Origin: Lutibacter flavus
GTDB taxonomy: Bacteria > Bacteroidota > Bacteroidia > Flavobacteriales > Flavobacteriaceae
Direction of reading: 5' to 3'
Length of the DNA stretch: 64,000 bases
NCBI RefSeq assembly: GCF_900188355.1
Contig: NZ_FZNX01000002.1
Location: 596,432-660,431, forward strand
The notes beneath the pieces are model-generated. The model worked only from the letters and a program-made list of their open reading frames with translations, ran no database searches and was not told the origin of the DNA. This document shows positions 44,343 to 53,140 of this stretch, in pieces. How positions within the stretch are numbered: position 1 is the first letter of the stretch; each line of letters starts with the position of its first letter. The position numbers were made by a program, and so were the translations under genes.

Positions 44343-46748
44343 ATGTTTAAGAATTATTTAAAAGTAGCATTTAGAAGCCTTAATAAGAATAGAGTTTATG
44401 CTTTTATTAATATTTTAGGGCTTGCATTAGGATTAACTATAACCATACTTGTTTTTATGTTTGTAAAAGATGAAACAAGTTATGAGAAACATTGGAGTGG
44501 CTATGACCGTGTATATAGAACTGGTATTAAAGGAGATTTAATGGGGCAAAAAATGGATGCTCCTGTGTCTCCTAGTCCAATGGCGAACGCATTTAGAACA
44601 GAATTTTCAGATGTGGAAACTGCAACGCGTATTCAAGCGGGAGGTCAAGAAATATTAATGCGTCACGAGCAAACAAAAGTATATATTAAACATGGCGTTT
44701 CTGCAGATAGTACTTTCTTTAAAGTATTTGATTATGAATTTGTGCATGGAGACCCAAATACAGCATTAATAGAAAACAATGCCCTTGTTATAACAGAAGA
44801 ATCTGCCCGTAAATTGTTTGGAGATAAAAACCCAATGGGGGAAATTGTAAACTATGATAACAGACGAGATTTAATTGTAAAGGGAGTTGTAAAAGAACCC
44901 AAAGGGCATGCTCATTTTCAATTTGACATGTTTACTGCTAATAATAATATCCAAAATATTTGGATGAGCAATAATTTTAACACCTACGTAAAACTAAAAG
45001 AAGGAGTAAATGTTGATGATTTTGAGACTGAAATGAGAGCTAATTTCATGAAGAAAATTGAGCCAGATGTAGAACGATTTTTAAAAATTACAGTTGAGGA
45101 TTTTTTGAGTCAAGGAAATTCTTATGAATATCAAATACAACCTTTGCAAAAAATCCATTTACATTCTCATAAACAATGGGAAATACGTCAAAATGGGAAC
45201 ATTATGTATGTTTATGTTTTTATTGGTATTGCATTATTAGTGATATTAATAGCTGGTATAAATTTTATGAATCTTTCAACTGCAAGGTCGGGTAAAAGAG
45301 CAAAAGAAGTAGGTGTTCGTAAAGTAACCGGAGCCTCACGTAAAATGCTAATTGTACAGTTTTTAACGGAGTCTGTTATTCAAAGTTTTATTGCGTTGTT
45401 TTTAGCTTTTGTTTTAGTAGAATTGTTTTTACCAGGATTTAATAATGTTATGGAATCAAATCTTAATTTGGTAAACGATCATTTTGGACAAACAGTATTG
45501 TTTTCATTATTGGTGACCTTATTTTATGGATTGTTTGCCGGAAGTTACCCTGCATTCTTTCTTTCAGGATTCCAGCCAATATCAGTATTAAAAGGAGATT
45601 TTACCAAAACAAAAGGAGGAGCTCTATTGAGGAAAGTCTTGGTAGTTATACAGTTTACAGCTTCAACCATATTAATAATAGGAATGATTATTATTTTTAA
45701 TCAGATTTCTTTTTTACATAATAAAGATGTTGGCTTTAAAGGTGATCAGGTTTTGATAGTGCCAATTCAAACGGATCAAATGACTGAGAATTTTAGAAAT
45801 TATAAAGATATTTTTCTAAAAAATAGCAACGTATTGAGTATTTCAAGAGCATCTTATTTTCCAGGCGATAATCCAAATCAGAATATGTTTACCTTAGAAG
45901 GAAGTGAAGAACAATATCCATTTTGGAATATGGAAGTTGATTATGATTTGTTTAAAACACTTGATATTAAATTATTAGAAGGAAGATTATTTGATAGAGA
46001 AAAGGAATCAGACTCTATTCCATATTTTATTCTGAATGAGACTGCTGTTAAAAATTTAAACATAGAAAATGCAATTGGCAGGCGTATGGGAACCTTCATC
46101 AATCAACAAGGAGATAAGAGATACGGTAAAATTATTGGAATAGTTAAAGATTTTCACATTGAAGGATTTAATCAGCCTATTAGACCAATGGTAATGTCTG
46201 TGAGTAACCAGGTATGGTTTGCTTCAATTAAAATTTCTCCGAATGAAATGAATTCAACAATAGAATTTATTGAAAAGGAATGGAATAAGTTAGAGCCATC
46301 ACACCCTTTTAGATACTCATTTTTAGATCAAAAATTTGGGACTTTATTGAGACAGCAAGAAAATTTCGGAACAATGTTTCTGTTCTTAACAATCCTAGCT
46401 ATTATAATTTCAGCAATGGGGTTATATGGCCTGGCATCTTATACTGCAGAGCAAAGAACAAAAGAAATTGGGGTTAGAAAGGTATTAGGAGCGTCGGTTG
46501 GGCAAATTATGAATATGCTAACCAAAGATTTTATGAAGTTAGTACTAATTTCAAATATTTTTGCCTGGCCAATAACATATCTGTTAGCTAAAAATTGGTT
46601 GTCTAATTTTTCATATCAAATTGATATGCCAATACTACCTTATATTTTCGCTACATTTTTAGCACTTATAATTGCATTAATAACAGTTAGCTCGCAGGCT
46701 TATATGGCTGCAAACTCTGATCCAGTTAATGCATTAAAATATGAGTAA
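44343..46748 (+). CDS. FtsX/MacB-like ABC permease
   Basis: The 801-aa protein has an N-terminal helix (about 21-42), a large periplasmic MacB_PCD domain (about 50-250), a first FtsX block of three helices (about 285-405), a second periplasmic domain (about 430-670) and a second FtsX block (about 685-800, with ASYTAEQRTKEIGVRKVLGAS). This two-block form of about 800 aa is typical of Bacteroidota. It probably works mechanically on a periplasmic substrate together with the ATPase and adaptor. The N-terminus MFKNYLKVAFRSLNKN is repeated as a decayed fragment 70 bp after the stop. Confidence 0.92.
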   Translation: MFKNYLKVAFRSLNKNRVYAFINILGLALGLTITILVFMFVKDETSYEKHWSGYDRVYRTGIKGDLMGQKMDAPVSPSPMANAFRTEFSDVETATRIQAGGQEILMRHEQTKVYIKHGVSADSTFFKVFDYEFVHGDPNTALIENNALVITEESARKLFGDKNPMGEIVNYDNRRDLIVKGVVKEPKGHAHFQFDMFTANNNIQNIWMSNNFNTYVKLKEGVNVDDFETEMRANFMKKIEPDVERFLKITVEDFLSQGNSYEYQIQPLQKIHLHSHKQWEIRQNGNIMYVYVFIGIALLVILIAGINFMNLSTARSGKRAKEVGVRKVTGASRKMLIVQFLTESVIQSFIALFLAFVLVELFLPGFNNVMESNLNLVNDHFGQTVLFSLLVTLFYGLFAGSYPAFFLSGFQPISVLKGDFTKTKGGALLRKVLVVIQFTASTILIIGMIIIFNQISFLHNKDVGFKGDQVLIVPIQTDQMTENFRNYKDIFLKNSNVLSISRASYFPGDNPNQNMFTLEGSEEQYPFWNMEVDYDLFKTLDIKLLEGRLFDREKESDSIPYFILNETAVKNLNIENAIGRRMGTFINQQGDKRYGKIIGIVKDFHIEGFNQPIRPMVMSVSNQVWFASIKISPNEMNSTIEFIEKEWNKLEPSHPFRYSFLDQKFGTLLRQQENFGTMFLFLTILAIIISAMGLYGLASYTAEQRTKEIGVRKVLGASVGQIMNMLTKDFMKLVLISNIFAWPITYLLAKNWLSNFSYQIDMPILPYIFATFLALIIALITVSSQAYMAANSDPVNALKYE

Positions 46749-46770
46749 TTGAATAAAAATAAATGAATTA

Positions 46771-46802
46771 AAAGAGATTGGATAGGTTTTCAATCTCTTT
46801 CA
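46771..46802 (+). terminator. Terminator-like stem after the permease
   Basis: AAAGAGATTG pairs perfectly with CAATCTCTTT around a 10-nt loop. Only a short T-run is present inside the stem, so it may be weak. Confidence 0.55.
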
Positions 46803-46819
46803 CTATAATATAAAAAACA

Positions 46820-46891
46820 TTTAAGAATTATTTAAAAGTAGCTTTTAGAAACTTAAATAAAAATATATTTATTCACCTCCTTAAACCGTAA
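46820..46891 (+). pseudogene. Decayed N-terminus of a second FtsX-like permease
   Basis: The frame reads FKNYLKVAFRNLNKNIFIH and stops at TAA 46889-46891. It matches the first 16 residues of the intact permease at 44343 except for one conservative change, but the ATG has become ACA and the frame then runs into a dispersed repeat. This is most simply a second permease gene cut short by recombination at the repeat. Confidence 0.7.
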
Positions 46892-46910
46892 ACTTACGAA
46901 AAGTTGGTTG
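46865..46910. repeat. Dispersed repeat, 46 bp (copy 2)
   Basis: This matches 38758-38803 with 5 mismatches. It begins inside the decayed permease fragment. Confidence 0.6.
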
Positions 46911-47023
46911 TTTTTAGATTGATAAGAGTTAATTCCCTAATTTTCTTATAATTATGTATTGAATTCCAGCTACAGCTTCTGTCAAGAAAGGGTCCAAGAT
47001 GAGTTTTAACATTAATTTGTTAA

Positions 47024-47100
47024 GGCTTTTTTGTTTTTAAAATATTACTAAGGGTTTCAAGACATTTAGTTTTGGAACCTTTTTTATGCGCTAGGTTTTT
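47024..47100. repeat. Dispersed repeat, about 77 bp (copy 1)
   Basis: The stretch from GGCTTTTTTGTTTT to TTTTTTATGC-CTA-G aligns with 52414-52490 with scattered changes and one small indel. Together with the fragment and repeat above it fills the 369-bp gap. Confidence 0.5.
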
Positions 47101-47117
47101 GCTAAAATTACTTTTTA

Positions 47118-47855
47118 TTAGATTCTATGATCCCTTTTCTTAGCTATGTCATCTATCAAAGCAAAAAATCCTTCCCTATAATTACTGCTTATTGGGATCT
47201 CTTTATTGTCAATTATTACACATTGTTTTTTGACTGTTTCTATATGTTTTAATGCTACAATATAGGACCGATGTATTCTTGTAAAACACTCTTTTGGAAG
47301 AAATTCTAAGACTTCAGATATTTTATAGCGAGCCAAAATAGGTCGTTTGTCTGTATAGAAAGTCACATAATTACCATCACTTTCTATGTATTTTATATTT
47401 TGAACAAACAATTGATGAAATTCTGATCCGCTTTTAATAAAAATTGTTTGATCAGAGATATCAGAAGAAATTTCAGAACTTGAAGTTTCACCCCTAATAT
47501 TTCCTTCTAAAAGCTGTTTTGCTTTCATAACTGCTTGAAGAAGTCTATCAAATTCAATAGGTTTCAAAAGATAGTCAACTGCTTTAAGCTCATAACTTTC
47601 TAAGGCATATTCAAAATAAGCGGTAGTAAATATAATAAGCGGTGGATTTTGCAAAAACTTAGGAAAGCTAATTCCAGATAATTTTGGCATATTTATGTCT
47701 AAGAAAATAAGATCAATTTTATGCTGAGGCAGATATTCAAGCGCCTCCAAAGGATCTCTAAAAGTTTTCTTTAATACCACAAATGGTATGCTACTTAAAT
47801 GAAATTTAAGTACATCAATAGCAGCTGGTTCATCATCAATTATAACACAGTTCAT
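47118..47855 (-). CDS. LytTR-family response regulator (second system)
   Basis: The product is 245 aa. The receiver domain has DDE at 7-9, Asp53 in FLDINMPKLSG and K near residue 103. The LytTR domain is at about 143-240 (NIKYIESDGNYVTFYTDKRPI, FTRIHRSYIVALKHIETVKK). It resembles the regulator at 18793 in plan but differs in many positions, so it is an older paralogue. It lies 8 bp after its sensor gene. A weak LytTR-like direct repeat at 49022-49051, beyond the sensor gene, would place the serine hydrolase at 49121 under its control. Confidence 0.92.
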   Translation of the reverse strand: MNCVIIDDEPAAIDVLKFHLSSIPFVVLKKTFRDPLEALEYLPQHKIDLIFLDINMPKLSGISFPKFLQNPPLIIFTTAYFEYALESYELKAVDYLLKPIEFDRLLQAVMKAKQLLEGNIRGETSSSEISSDISDQTIFIKSGSEFHQLFVQNIKYIESDGNYVTFYTDKRPILARYKISEVLEFLPKECFTRIHRSYIVALKHIETVKKQCVIIDNKEIPISSNYREGFFALIDDIAKKRDHRI

Positions 47856-47863
47856 AAGTATTC

Positions 47864-48895
47864 CTAATCAAGTTGCAGAATAAGTAAAGATACATAATAT
47901 CCATTTTCTTGTTTTGTATCCAAAGTATACATATTTGGATATAAAATGGCAAGCCTCTTTTTTAAATTATCAAGCCCGAAACCAGAGGGCTCTTCTGTTA
48001 AGCCATAAACTCCTTGACGTATGGTATTGGTTACTTTAAAATATAACTTTTTTTGTTCCTCCTTTAAAGAAATATCGATTATTGATTTTATTTTAGGATC
48101 AATTCCGTGTTTAATCGCGTTTTCAACAAAAGGAATAAGTAACATTGGACTTATTTTAACTGCCTTTAGATCTCCTTTAGTGACAAAATTTATAGATACA
48201 TCGTCTTCTTCGGCAATCCGTAATTTATAAACCTTAATAAAATTTTTAAGATGATGAATTTCTTTTTCGAGTGCTACTTTATCTTCATTCGTTTCATAAA
48301 CCATATAACGCATCAATTCTGCCAGTTTAGCAATTCCATCGGCTAAATCGGGAGCATTATACTTTAATGATTTGGCATAAAAACTATTTAAAACATTAAA
48401 CAAAAAATGAGGATTAATTTTAGACTTTAAAAAAGCCATCTCTGTGGAAAGTTTTTCTTCAAGCAATACCCTTTTTAATTTTTCATTTTGTATCCAATAT
48501 TTTATGAGCGAATAAGACAAAGCAACTAGTAGTATAAAAAAACTAATCACTGAATTGTAAAGTAAATACATTACAAAAGATTCACTCGCGGAGGAGAAAA
48601 AATTTACTAAATAGCCGTAATCTATAATACTTTCAAATAAATTAATAAGTATGAAGCCACCTAACAAAGAAATAATTAATGCCTTAATTTTTTTCAATCG
48701 CAAAAATTTTGGAACTAAAAAAAATGCGGTTACATAAAAAACGGTTTGATTCATAAGCATTCCAAACCCTATTGCAAGCCAATATGGACCACTTTCTTTT
48801 CTAAAGTCACCTATGGTAGCTGTATAGTTTAAAATTAAAAAGTAACCTATTCCCCATATTAAAATATGAATTATTGGCTCTATATATTTTTTCAT
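47864..48895 (-). CDS. LytS/YpdA-type sensor histidine kinase (second system)
   Basis: Started at the ATG at 48893-48895 (MKKYIEPIIHILIWGIGYFL), the protein is 343 aa. A TTG at 48916 gives seven more residues but sits inside a -7 promoter element, so it is not used here. Four membrane helices fill the first 130 residues. The His-box is KSKINPHFLFNVLNSFYAK and the HATPase domain has PFVENAIKHGIDPK and GFGLDNLKKRLAILYP. It pairs with the LytTR regulator 8 bp downstream and is divergent from a serine hydrolase gene, the same layout as at 19490-20944. Confidence 0.9.
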   Translation of the reverse strand: MKKYIEPIIHILIWGIGYFLILNYTATIGDFRKESGPYWLAIGFGMLMNQTVFYVTAFFLVPKFLRLKKIKALIISLLGGFILINLFESIIDYGYLVNFFSSASESFVMYLLYNSVISFFILLVALSYSLIKYWIQNEKLKRVLLEEKLSTEMAFLKSKINPHFLFNVLNSFYAKSLKYNAPDLADGIAKLAELMRYMVYETNEDKVALEKEIHHLKNFIKVYKLRIAEEDDVSINFVTKGDLKAVKISPMLLIPFVENAIKHGIDPKIKSIIDISLKEEQKKLYFKVTNTIRQGVYGLTEEPSGFGLDNLKKRLAILYPNMYTLDTKQENGYYVSLLILQLD

Positions 48896-48913
48896 ATTCA
48901 ATAGTTTCTTTGT

Positions 48914-48921
48914 CAAAAATA
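48914..48921 (-). promoter_or_regulatory. -7 element TATTTTTG of the second sensor gene
   Basis: On the minus strand TATTTTTG fits TAnnTTTG and lies 18 bp before the ATG at 48895. No -33 is clear. Confidence 0.45.
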
Positions 48922-49021
48922 GGAATTAAAATAAGTTAAAATTTTATAAGGGACAAAAGATATCATTATTGTGGCCAAATCCCATAGTAGTGTGAAGTTT
49001 GTCTTTTTTCACATCATTTGG

Positions 49022-49051
49022 AGTAACTGTCCCAGCAAAGCAGTTAACAAT
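49022..49051 (+). promoter_or_regulatory. Weak LytTR-like direct repeat
   Basis: On the complementary strand ACAGTTACT (49022-49030) and ATTGTTAAC (49043-49051) have GTT cores 21 bp apart. The first half-site is a good match to the LytTR consensus and the second is poor. It lies 32 bp before a possible -7 element, TACTATTG, at 49084. Confidence 0.3.
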
Positions 49052-49120
49052 CACATTCCTTTTTTTGTGTACTTCAAACATGCTACTATTGCTATAAATT
49101 AATTATTAAATCATAAAAAA

Positions 49121-50929
49121 ATGAAAAAAGCAGTTGTAGTATTCATCTCATTAATCTTAGGAATTAATTCCTTTGGACAATCAAGTTCCAACAAAGAATT
49201 AGAAAATAATTTTGATGGCTTATTTGAAAGTTATTCATATTATAATCGGTTTATTGGAAATGTTTTAATTAGCAAAAATAACCACATCATTTATCAAAAA
49301 AGCTTTGGTTATGCTGATACGGATGGACATAAAAAAAATACTAAAAAATCGATATTTAGTATTGCTTCTCTTTCAAAATCATTTACAGCTGTTGGAATTA
49401 TGAAATTAGTTGAAGATGGAAAATTGACATTAGAAACACCTATTTCTACGTATTTTCCAGATTTTATGCCTGATTATTCAAACGACATAACAATACAACA
49501 TTTGTTAAATAACAGTTCTGGCATGGAGGCCAATATTGGCAGAACAGACGACAATGGAAATGGATTGATGCCAGAAAAAACGGCTATAACTTTTAATGAA
49601 GTTTTAGAAAAATTTAAAGAGTCAAAATTAAAATTTGAGCCAGGAACAGGTTATGACTATAATAATTTCGGATACTTGTTGTTAGCTAATATCATAGAAA
49701 AAGTAATTGGGCAGTCCTATGCTAACTTTATGGAACAAACAGTCTTTAAACCTGCAGGAATGAAAAATACAAGCATTGCATTTTTCAATTCTTTAAATCA
49801 AAAAGCGCAACCATATTTTGGTTTAGGTATGGATAAATTTAAAAAATTAAATGCGTCTTTTCATCCTTCTTGGCTTCAAGGTGCGGCTGATATGAATTCA
49901 ACTACGGTTGACTTATTTAAATTTATGCAAGCTTTAGATAACGGAACATTATTAAAATCAGAATCCATGAATAAACTATACACCGCTACACAGGCAATGG
50001 GCGTTAATGAAATGGCTTCTGGCTTAGGTTGGGTTATTGATAAAAAAGGAGATGAAAAATGGATATACAATAACGGGTTACTTCCTGGTTATGCGTCAGT
50101 GATGGGTACTTTTTCAGAAAAAAATATTAAAATAATCATTCTATCCAACGCTACATCTGTAAATCCTGTAATTGATGAGTTTCAAGGTGAAGTTACTTTT
50201 GTCCCTGAAATTACCGATAAAATTATTTCACTGTTTCAAGGTAAAAGCATAGAAAATTTACCAATACCAACAAAGATTAAAAACAATAGTATTGTTAATG
50301 TTACTAAGGAATATCAATTGGATAATGAATACTCACTTTTGATAAAAAAAGAGGGAAACACCTACTCGTTAGAAACAATTGGTAAAAAACCTTGGTCGGT
50401 TTTTACATATACCTTTTCAAGAAATGCGGAAGAAAATGATGACTTCAGTGAAACTGCATTGTTTTTTGCGAATGCAATGAGTACCCAAAATTTTGAAGGA
50501 CTTATTAATTATTCCAATGATAATGATCAAATGAAAGGACTTTTAGGTACAGAAGAAGGTTTAGGGCAATTAAAAGGAATGTGGGCAAATTTTTTACAAC
50601 ATGCAGGTAAATTTAAATCATATAATATTTATAAAATTGATGGGGATGATGTTAAAAATGTTCATATCAGATTTCATTTTGAAACAGTTGATATCGGAAT
50701 CGTATTAAATCTTAATACCAATCATAAAATACAAGGCATGTTTATGGATGATTCCGTTAAAACAAATCATATTAATACTGTAAAATTAATACCTATAAGT
50801 GAAAATGAATTTTTTATAAATGGGCATCAAAATGGTGGGATGCAAGATTTAAAAATAATAGTATCTGAAAAAGGATTAATCTTAAAAGATGGTTCAATAA
50901 ATTTTAAAGCTGAGGTTATTAATCCTTAG
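49121..50929 (+). CDS. Secreted serine hydrolase with extra C-terminal domain
   Basis: This 602-aa protein has a signal peptide (about residues 1-19, ending SFGQ). The catalytic motifs are S83-L-S-K86 (SIASLSKSFTA), YNN in YDYNNFGYLLL, and NNG in IYNNGLLPGYAS where HGG is expected. The C-terminal 150 residues form a further alpha/beta domain (TALFFANAMSTQNFEGLINY) of the DUF3887/NTF2-like kind. It is divergent from the second LytS/LytTR pair, which repeats the sensor/hydrolase arrangement at 20 kb. It is the fifth SxxK hydrolase of the window. Confidence 0.85.
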   Translation: MKKAVVVFISLILGINSFGQSSSNKELENNFDGLFESYSYYNRFIGNVLISKNNHIIYQKSFGYADTDGHKKNTKKSIFSIASLSKSFTAVGIMKLVEDGKLTLETPISTYFPDFMPDYSNDITIQHLLNNSSGMEANIGRTDDNGNGLMPEKTAITFNEVLEKFKESKLKFEPGTGYDYNNFGYLLLANIIEKVIGQSYANFMEQTVFKPAGMKNTSIAFFNSLNQKAQPYFGLGMDKFKKLNASFHPSWLQGAADMNSTTVDLFKFMQALDNGTLLKSESMNKLYTATQAMGVNEMASGLGWVIDKKGDEKWIYNNGLLPGYASVMGTFSEKNIKIIILSNATSVNPVIDEFQGEVTFVPEITDKIISLFQGKSIENLPIPTKIKNNSIVNVTKEYQLDNEYSLLIKKEGNTYSLETIGKKPWSVFTYTFSRNAEENDDFSETALFFANAMSTQNFEGLINYSNDNDQMKGLLGTEEGLGQLKGMWANFLQHAGKFKSYNIYKIDGDDVKNVHIRFHFETVDIGIVLNLNTNHKIQGMFMDDSVKTNHINTVKLIPISENEFFINGHQNGGMQDLKIIVSEKGLILKDGSINFKAEVINP

Positions 50930-51053
50930 TTGTTTGTGAAATCCAGCTTGAATGCAGTTATTGGTCTCATAAAAATGTAATGTTTAAAAATAATAGTTAA
51001 ATTTATCCTTAACAAATCTTATAAAATCACTAGAAATAATTAACAACATACAA

Positions 51054-52310
51054 ATGAAAAATAGCATTAAAATAGCATTTATTACTGCACTTGTTATCTT
51101 CTTTCAGCAATTTGCAAACTCCCAAACAAATCAAAATAATCAATTCTTGAAAAAAGTAGGCGCTTTAGATAGCCTTTACTCTAAAACTTTAAAAGAATAT
51201 AGAACTATTTATGTGCAACTCCCAGATAATTATAATCCTATTAGCGACAAAAAATATCCTGTGGTTTATATTTTAGATGGAGAGGTTTTTCTTCCAACAG
51301 TGAACGATGTACAAAATTATTATTGTGGAGGCTTTGCACCTGAAATGGTGCTTGTTGGTATTTCAAATAGTAATAATAGAATGAGAGACTTAACAACGTC
51401 CAAAATAATATTAGAATATAGTAATGAAGCAAATGGTGAAGCTTCTAATTTTAGTAGATTCATTGATACAGAGCTGATTCCTTTTATAGAAAATAAATAC
51501 CCTGTAACCAATTTCAGAACTTTAATTGGTCATTCTTATGGAGGTTTATTTACTATTTACACACTAATTCATCACCCACAATTATTTTCAAATTATTTAG
51601 CCATCGATCCAAGTCTTGATTGGGACAACCAAAAATTAATGAATGAATCAAGAGAAATACTTTCAAGACAGAATTATAAAGGAAAAGCCTTATTTATGTC
51701 TTTAAGTGGGCAATTGCATATGCAAAATCAACAAGTAACTATAGAAAATGTGATGCAAGACACATCAGAATATACATTATTTGCAAGGTCTAATATTACT
51801 TTTTCAAATATAGTAAAGCAAAACAAGAAAAATGAGTTGGCTTTTGAATGGAAATTTTATCCAAGAGATTTACATGGTACTATTCCATTTCCATCTATTA
51901 TGGATGGGTTAATCTTTGATTTTGAATGGTATCAATGGGAAAATACAGATAAATTTAATTCACCCGACACTCCAAAAGAAGAACTATTTAAAATAGTGAA
52001 ATATCGAGAACTAAAACTTCAAAATCAATTTGGTTATTCAGTACCTCCTTATCCAGAAGAAATTTTAAATATGTCTGGTTATATGAATTTAGATATGCAA
52101 CAACCAGAGAAAGCGAAAATGTTTTTTGAATTATTAATTAAGTATTACCCTAAAAGTGCAAACGCATACGATTCAATGGCAGATTATTATGAAAGAACTA
52201 ATGATTATAAAAATGCTTTAAAATTTGTGAATAAAGCTTATGAGATAAATCCTAATGATTATTATAAGCAAAGAATTGAAGAACTTAAAGGGAAAACTAA
52301 TAAAGGTTAG
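51054..52310 (+). CDS. Esterase-D-like alpha/beta hydrolase with TPR tail
   Basis: The product is 418 aa, with a signal peptide (about residues 1-23, ending ANSQ). The hydrolase fold has VVYILDGEVF and the nucleophile elbow GHSYGG (Ser161), an acid candidate in DPSLDWD and the His in RDLHGTIPFPS. This is the putative-esterase family that includes ferric-enterobactin esterases. The tail is a pair of TPR-like helices (PKSANAYDSMADYYERTNDYKNALK). It follows the serine hydrolase by 124 bp on the same strand. The substrate is unknown. Confidence 0.86.
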   Translation: MKNSIKIAFITALVIFFQQFANSQTNQNNQFLKKVGALDSLYSKTLKEYRTIYVQLPDNYNPISDKKYPVVYILDGEVFLPTVNDVQNYYCGGFAPEMVLVGISNSNNRMRDLTTSKIILEYSNEANGEASNFSRFIDTELIPFIENKYPVTNFRTLIGHSYGGLFTIYTLIHHPQLFSNYLAIDPSLDWDNQKLMNESREILSRQNYKGKALFMSLSGQLHMQNQQVTIENVMQDTSEYTLFARSNITFSNIVKQNKKNELAFEWKFYPRDLHGTIPFPSIMDGLIFDFEWYQWENTDKFNSPDTPKEELFKIVKYRELKLQNQFGYSVPPYPEEILNMSGYMNLDMQQPEKAKMFFELLIKYYPKSANAYDSMADYYERTNDYKNALKFVNKAYEINPNDYYKQRIEELKGKTNKG

Positions 52311-52358
52311 CAACTTGTATGGTTCACTAAAATGGACTATTTTGAATTAATGAATTCC

Positions 52359-52389
52359 AGTTGCAACTTCGAGTAATAGGGGGAGCAAA
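52359..52389. repeat. Dispersed repeat, 31 bp (copy 2)
   Basis: This matches 38799-38829 with 2 mismatches and includes TTCGAGTAATAGGGGGAGCA. It sits just before a terminator. Confidence 0.6.
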
Positions 52390-52391
52390 AC

Positions 52392-52423
52392 AAAGCCATT
52401 CAGTAAATTGAGTGGCTTTTTTG
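52392..52423 (+). terminator. Terminator after the esterase gene
   Basis: AAAGCCATTCA pairs with TGAGTGGCTTT (one G-T) around a 6-nt loop and is followed by a T-rich tail. Confidence 0.8.
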
Positions 52424-52490
52424 TTTTCAAAAAAGATCTAAGGTTTTATGACATTAAGTTATGGAGCTTTTTTTATGCTCTAAGTTGTGA
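52414..52490. repeat. Dispersed repeat, about 77 bp (copy 2)
   Basis: This aligns with 47024-47100 and starts in the second arm of the terminator. Confidence 0.5.
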
Positions 52491-52842
52491 TTGAAATTCC
52501 TGTTTATAAAAATGTAGATAACCTTTTTGAAACACCAAAAGATATAATTGATACTTTTGAGGGGGTTAAAGTTAAAGTAGGTAGTGCATTTGCAATTCAA
52601 TTCTAAGCATTAGACAATTCAAATGATGGATCTGATAGAGTAATAAAAGAAATTCACAATAATTTTAACTAGGTTGAAGTTAATTTAGACATTGATGTTG
52701 TCTTACAGATGGTGTAAATGTTCATTTTCGCAAATACCTATCATCTCAGTATAATACCGAAACCTAAGTAAAAGGAGATTATTATTTTATCATTTCAAAG
52801 CGCCATCAATTATTTTTCCCACCTCCAGATATAAATTGTAAC
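52487..52842 (+). pseudogene. Porin-like outer-membrane protein gene, broken
   Basis: Reading from a GTG at 52487 gives protein-like sequence (FETPKDIIDTFEGVKVKVGS, then AFAIQF), interrupted by TAA (52603) and TAG. A frameshift near 52707 follows, after which the next frame reads DGVNVHFRKYLSSQYNTET, stop, VKGDYYFIISKRHQL. Only the first part of a barrel is left, and no trace of the rest is seen to 53140. The remainder of this 830-bp gap is AT-rich and shows no gene. The family call is by general resemblance to Bacteroidota porin-like proteins. Confidence 0.5.
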
Positions 52843-53140
52843 TTATTTTTAATGACCTAGTGGTATTTAAACTTACCCAGATCAAATATTTCTCCAACTA
52901 AAATGTTTGTTTTATTTTTTATCAGATTTCCCTAATGCGTTTATTGTAAGAGATTAGAAACAATAATTAAAAAATATGCTCATGATTTTAATTGCAACAG
53001 ATTTTTATGTTTCTTTTTATAATTACAGTTTATTTTTAAAATCAAGTAGTTAATAGGGCATATATTGCGTTTTATTTTTTATTACTAATTAATTCATATA
53101 TTTTTACAAGGTATTAGAAAAGTTATCTGACCAAAAGAAT

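Noticed and set aside
48896..48916. TTG start for the second LytS-like kinase
   Set aside because: The TTG overlaps a -7 promoter element. The ATG at 48895 gives a normal N-terminus.
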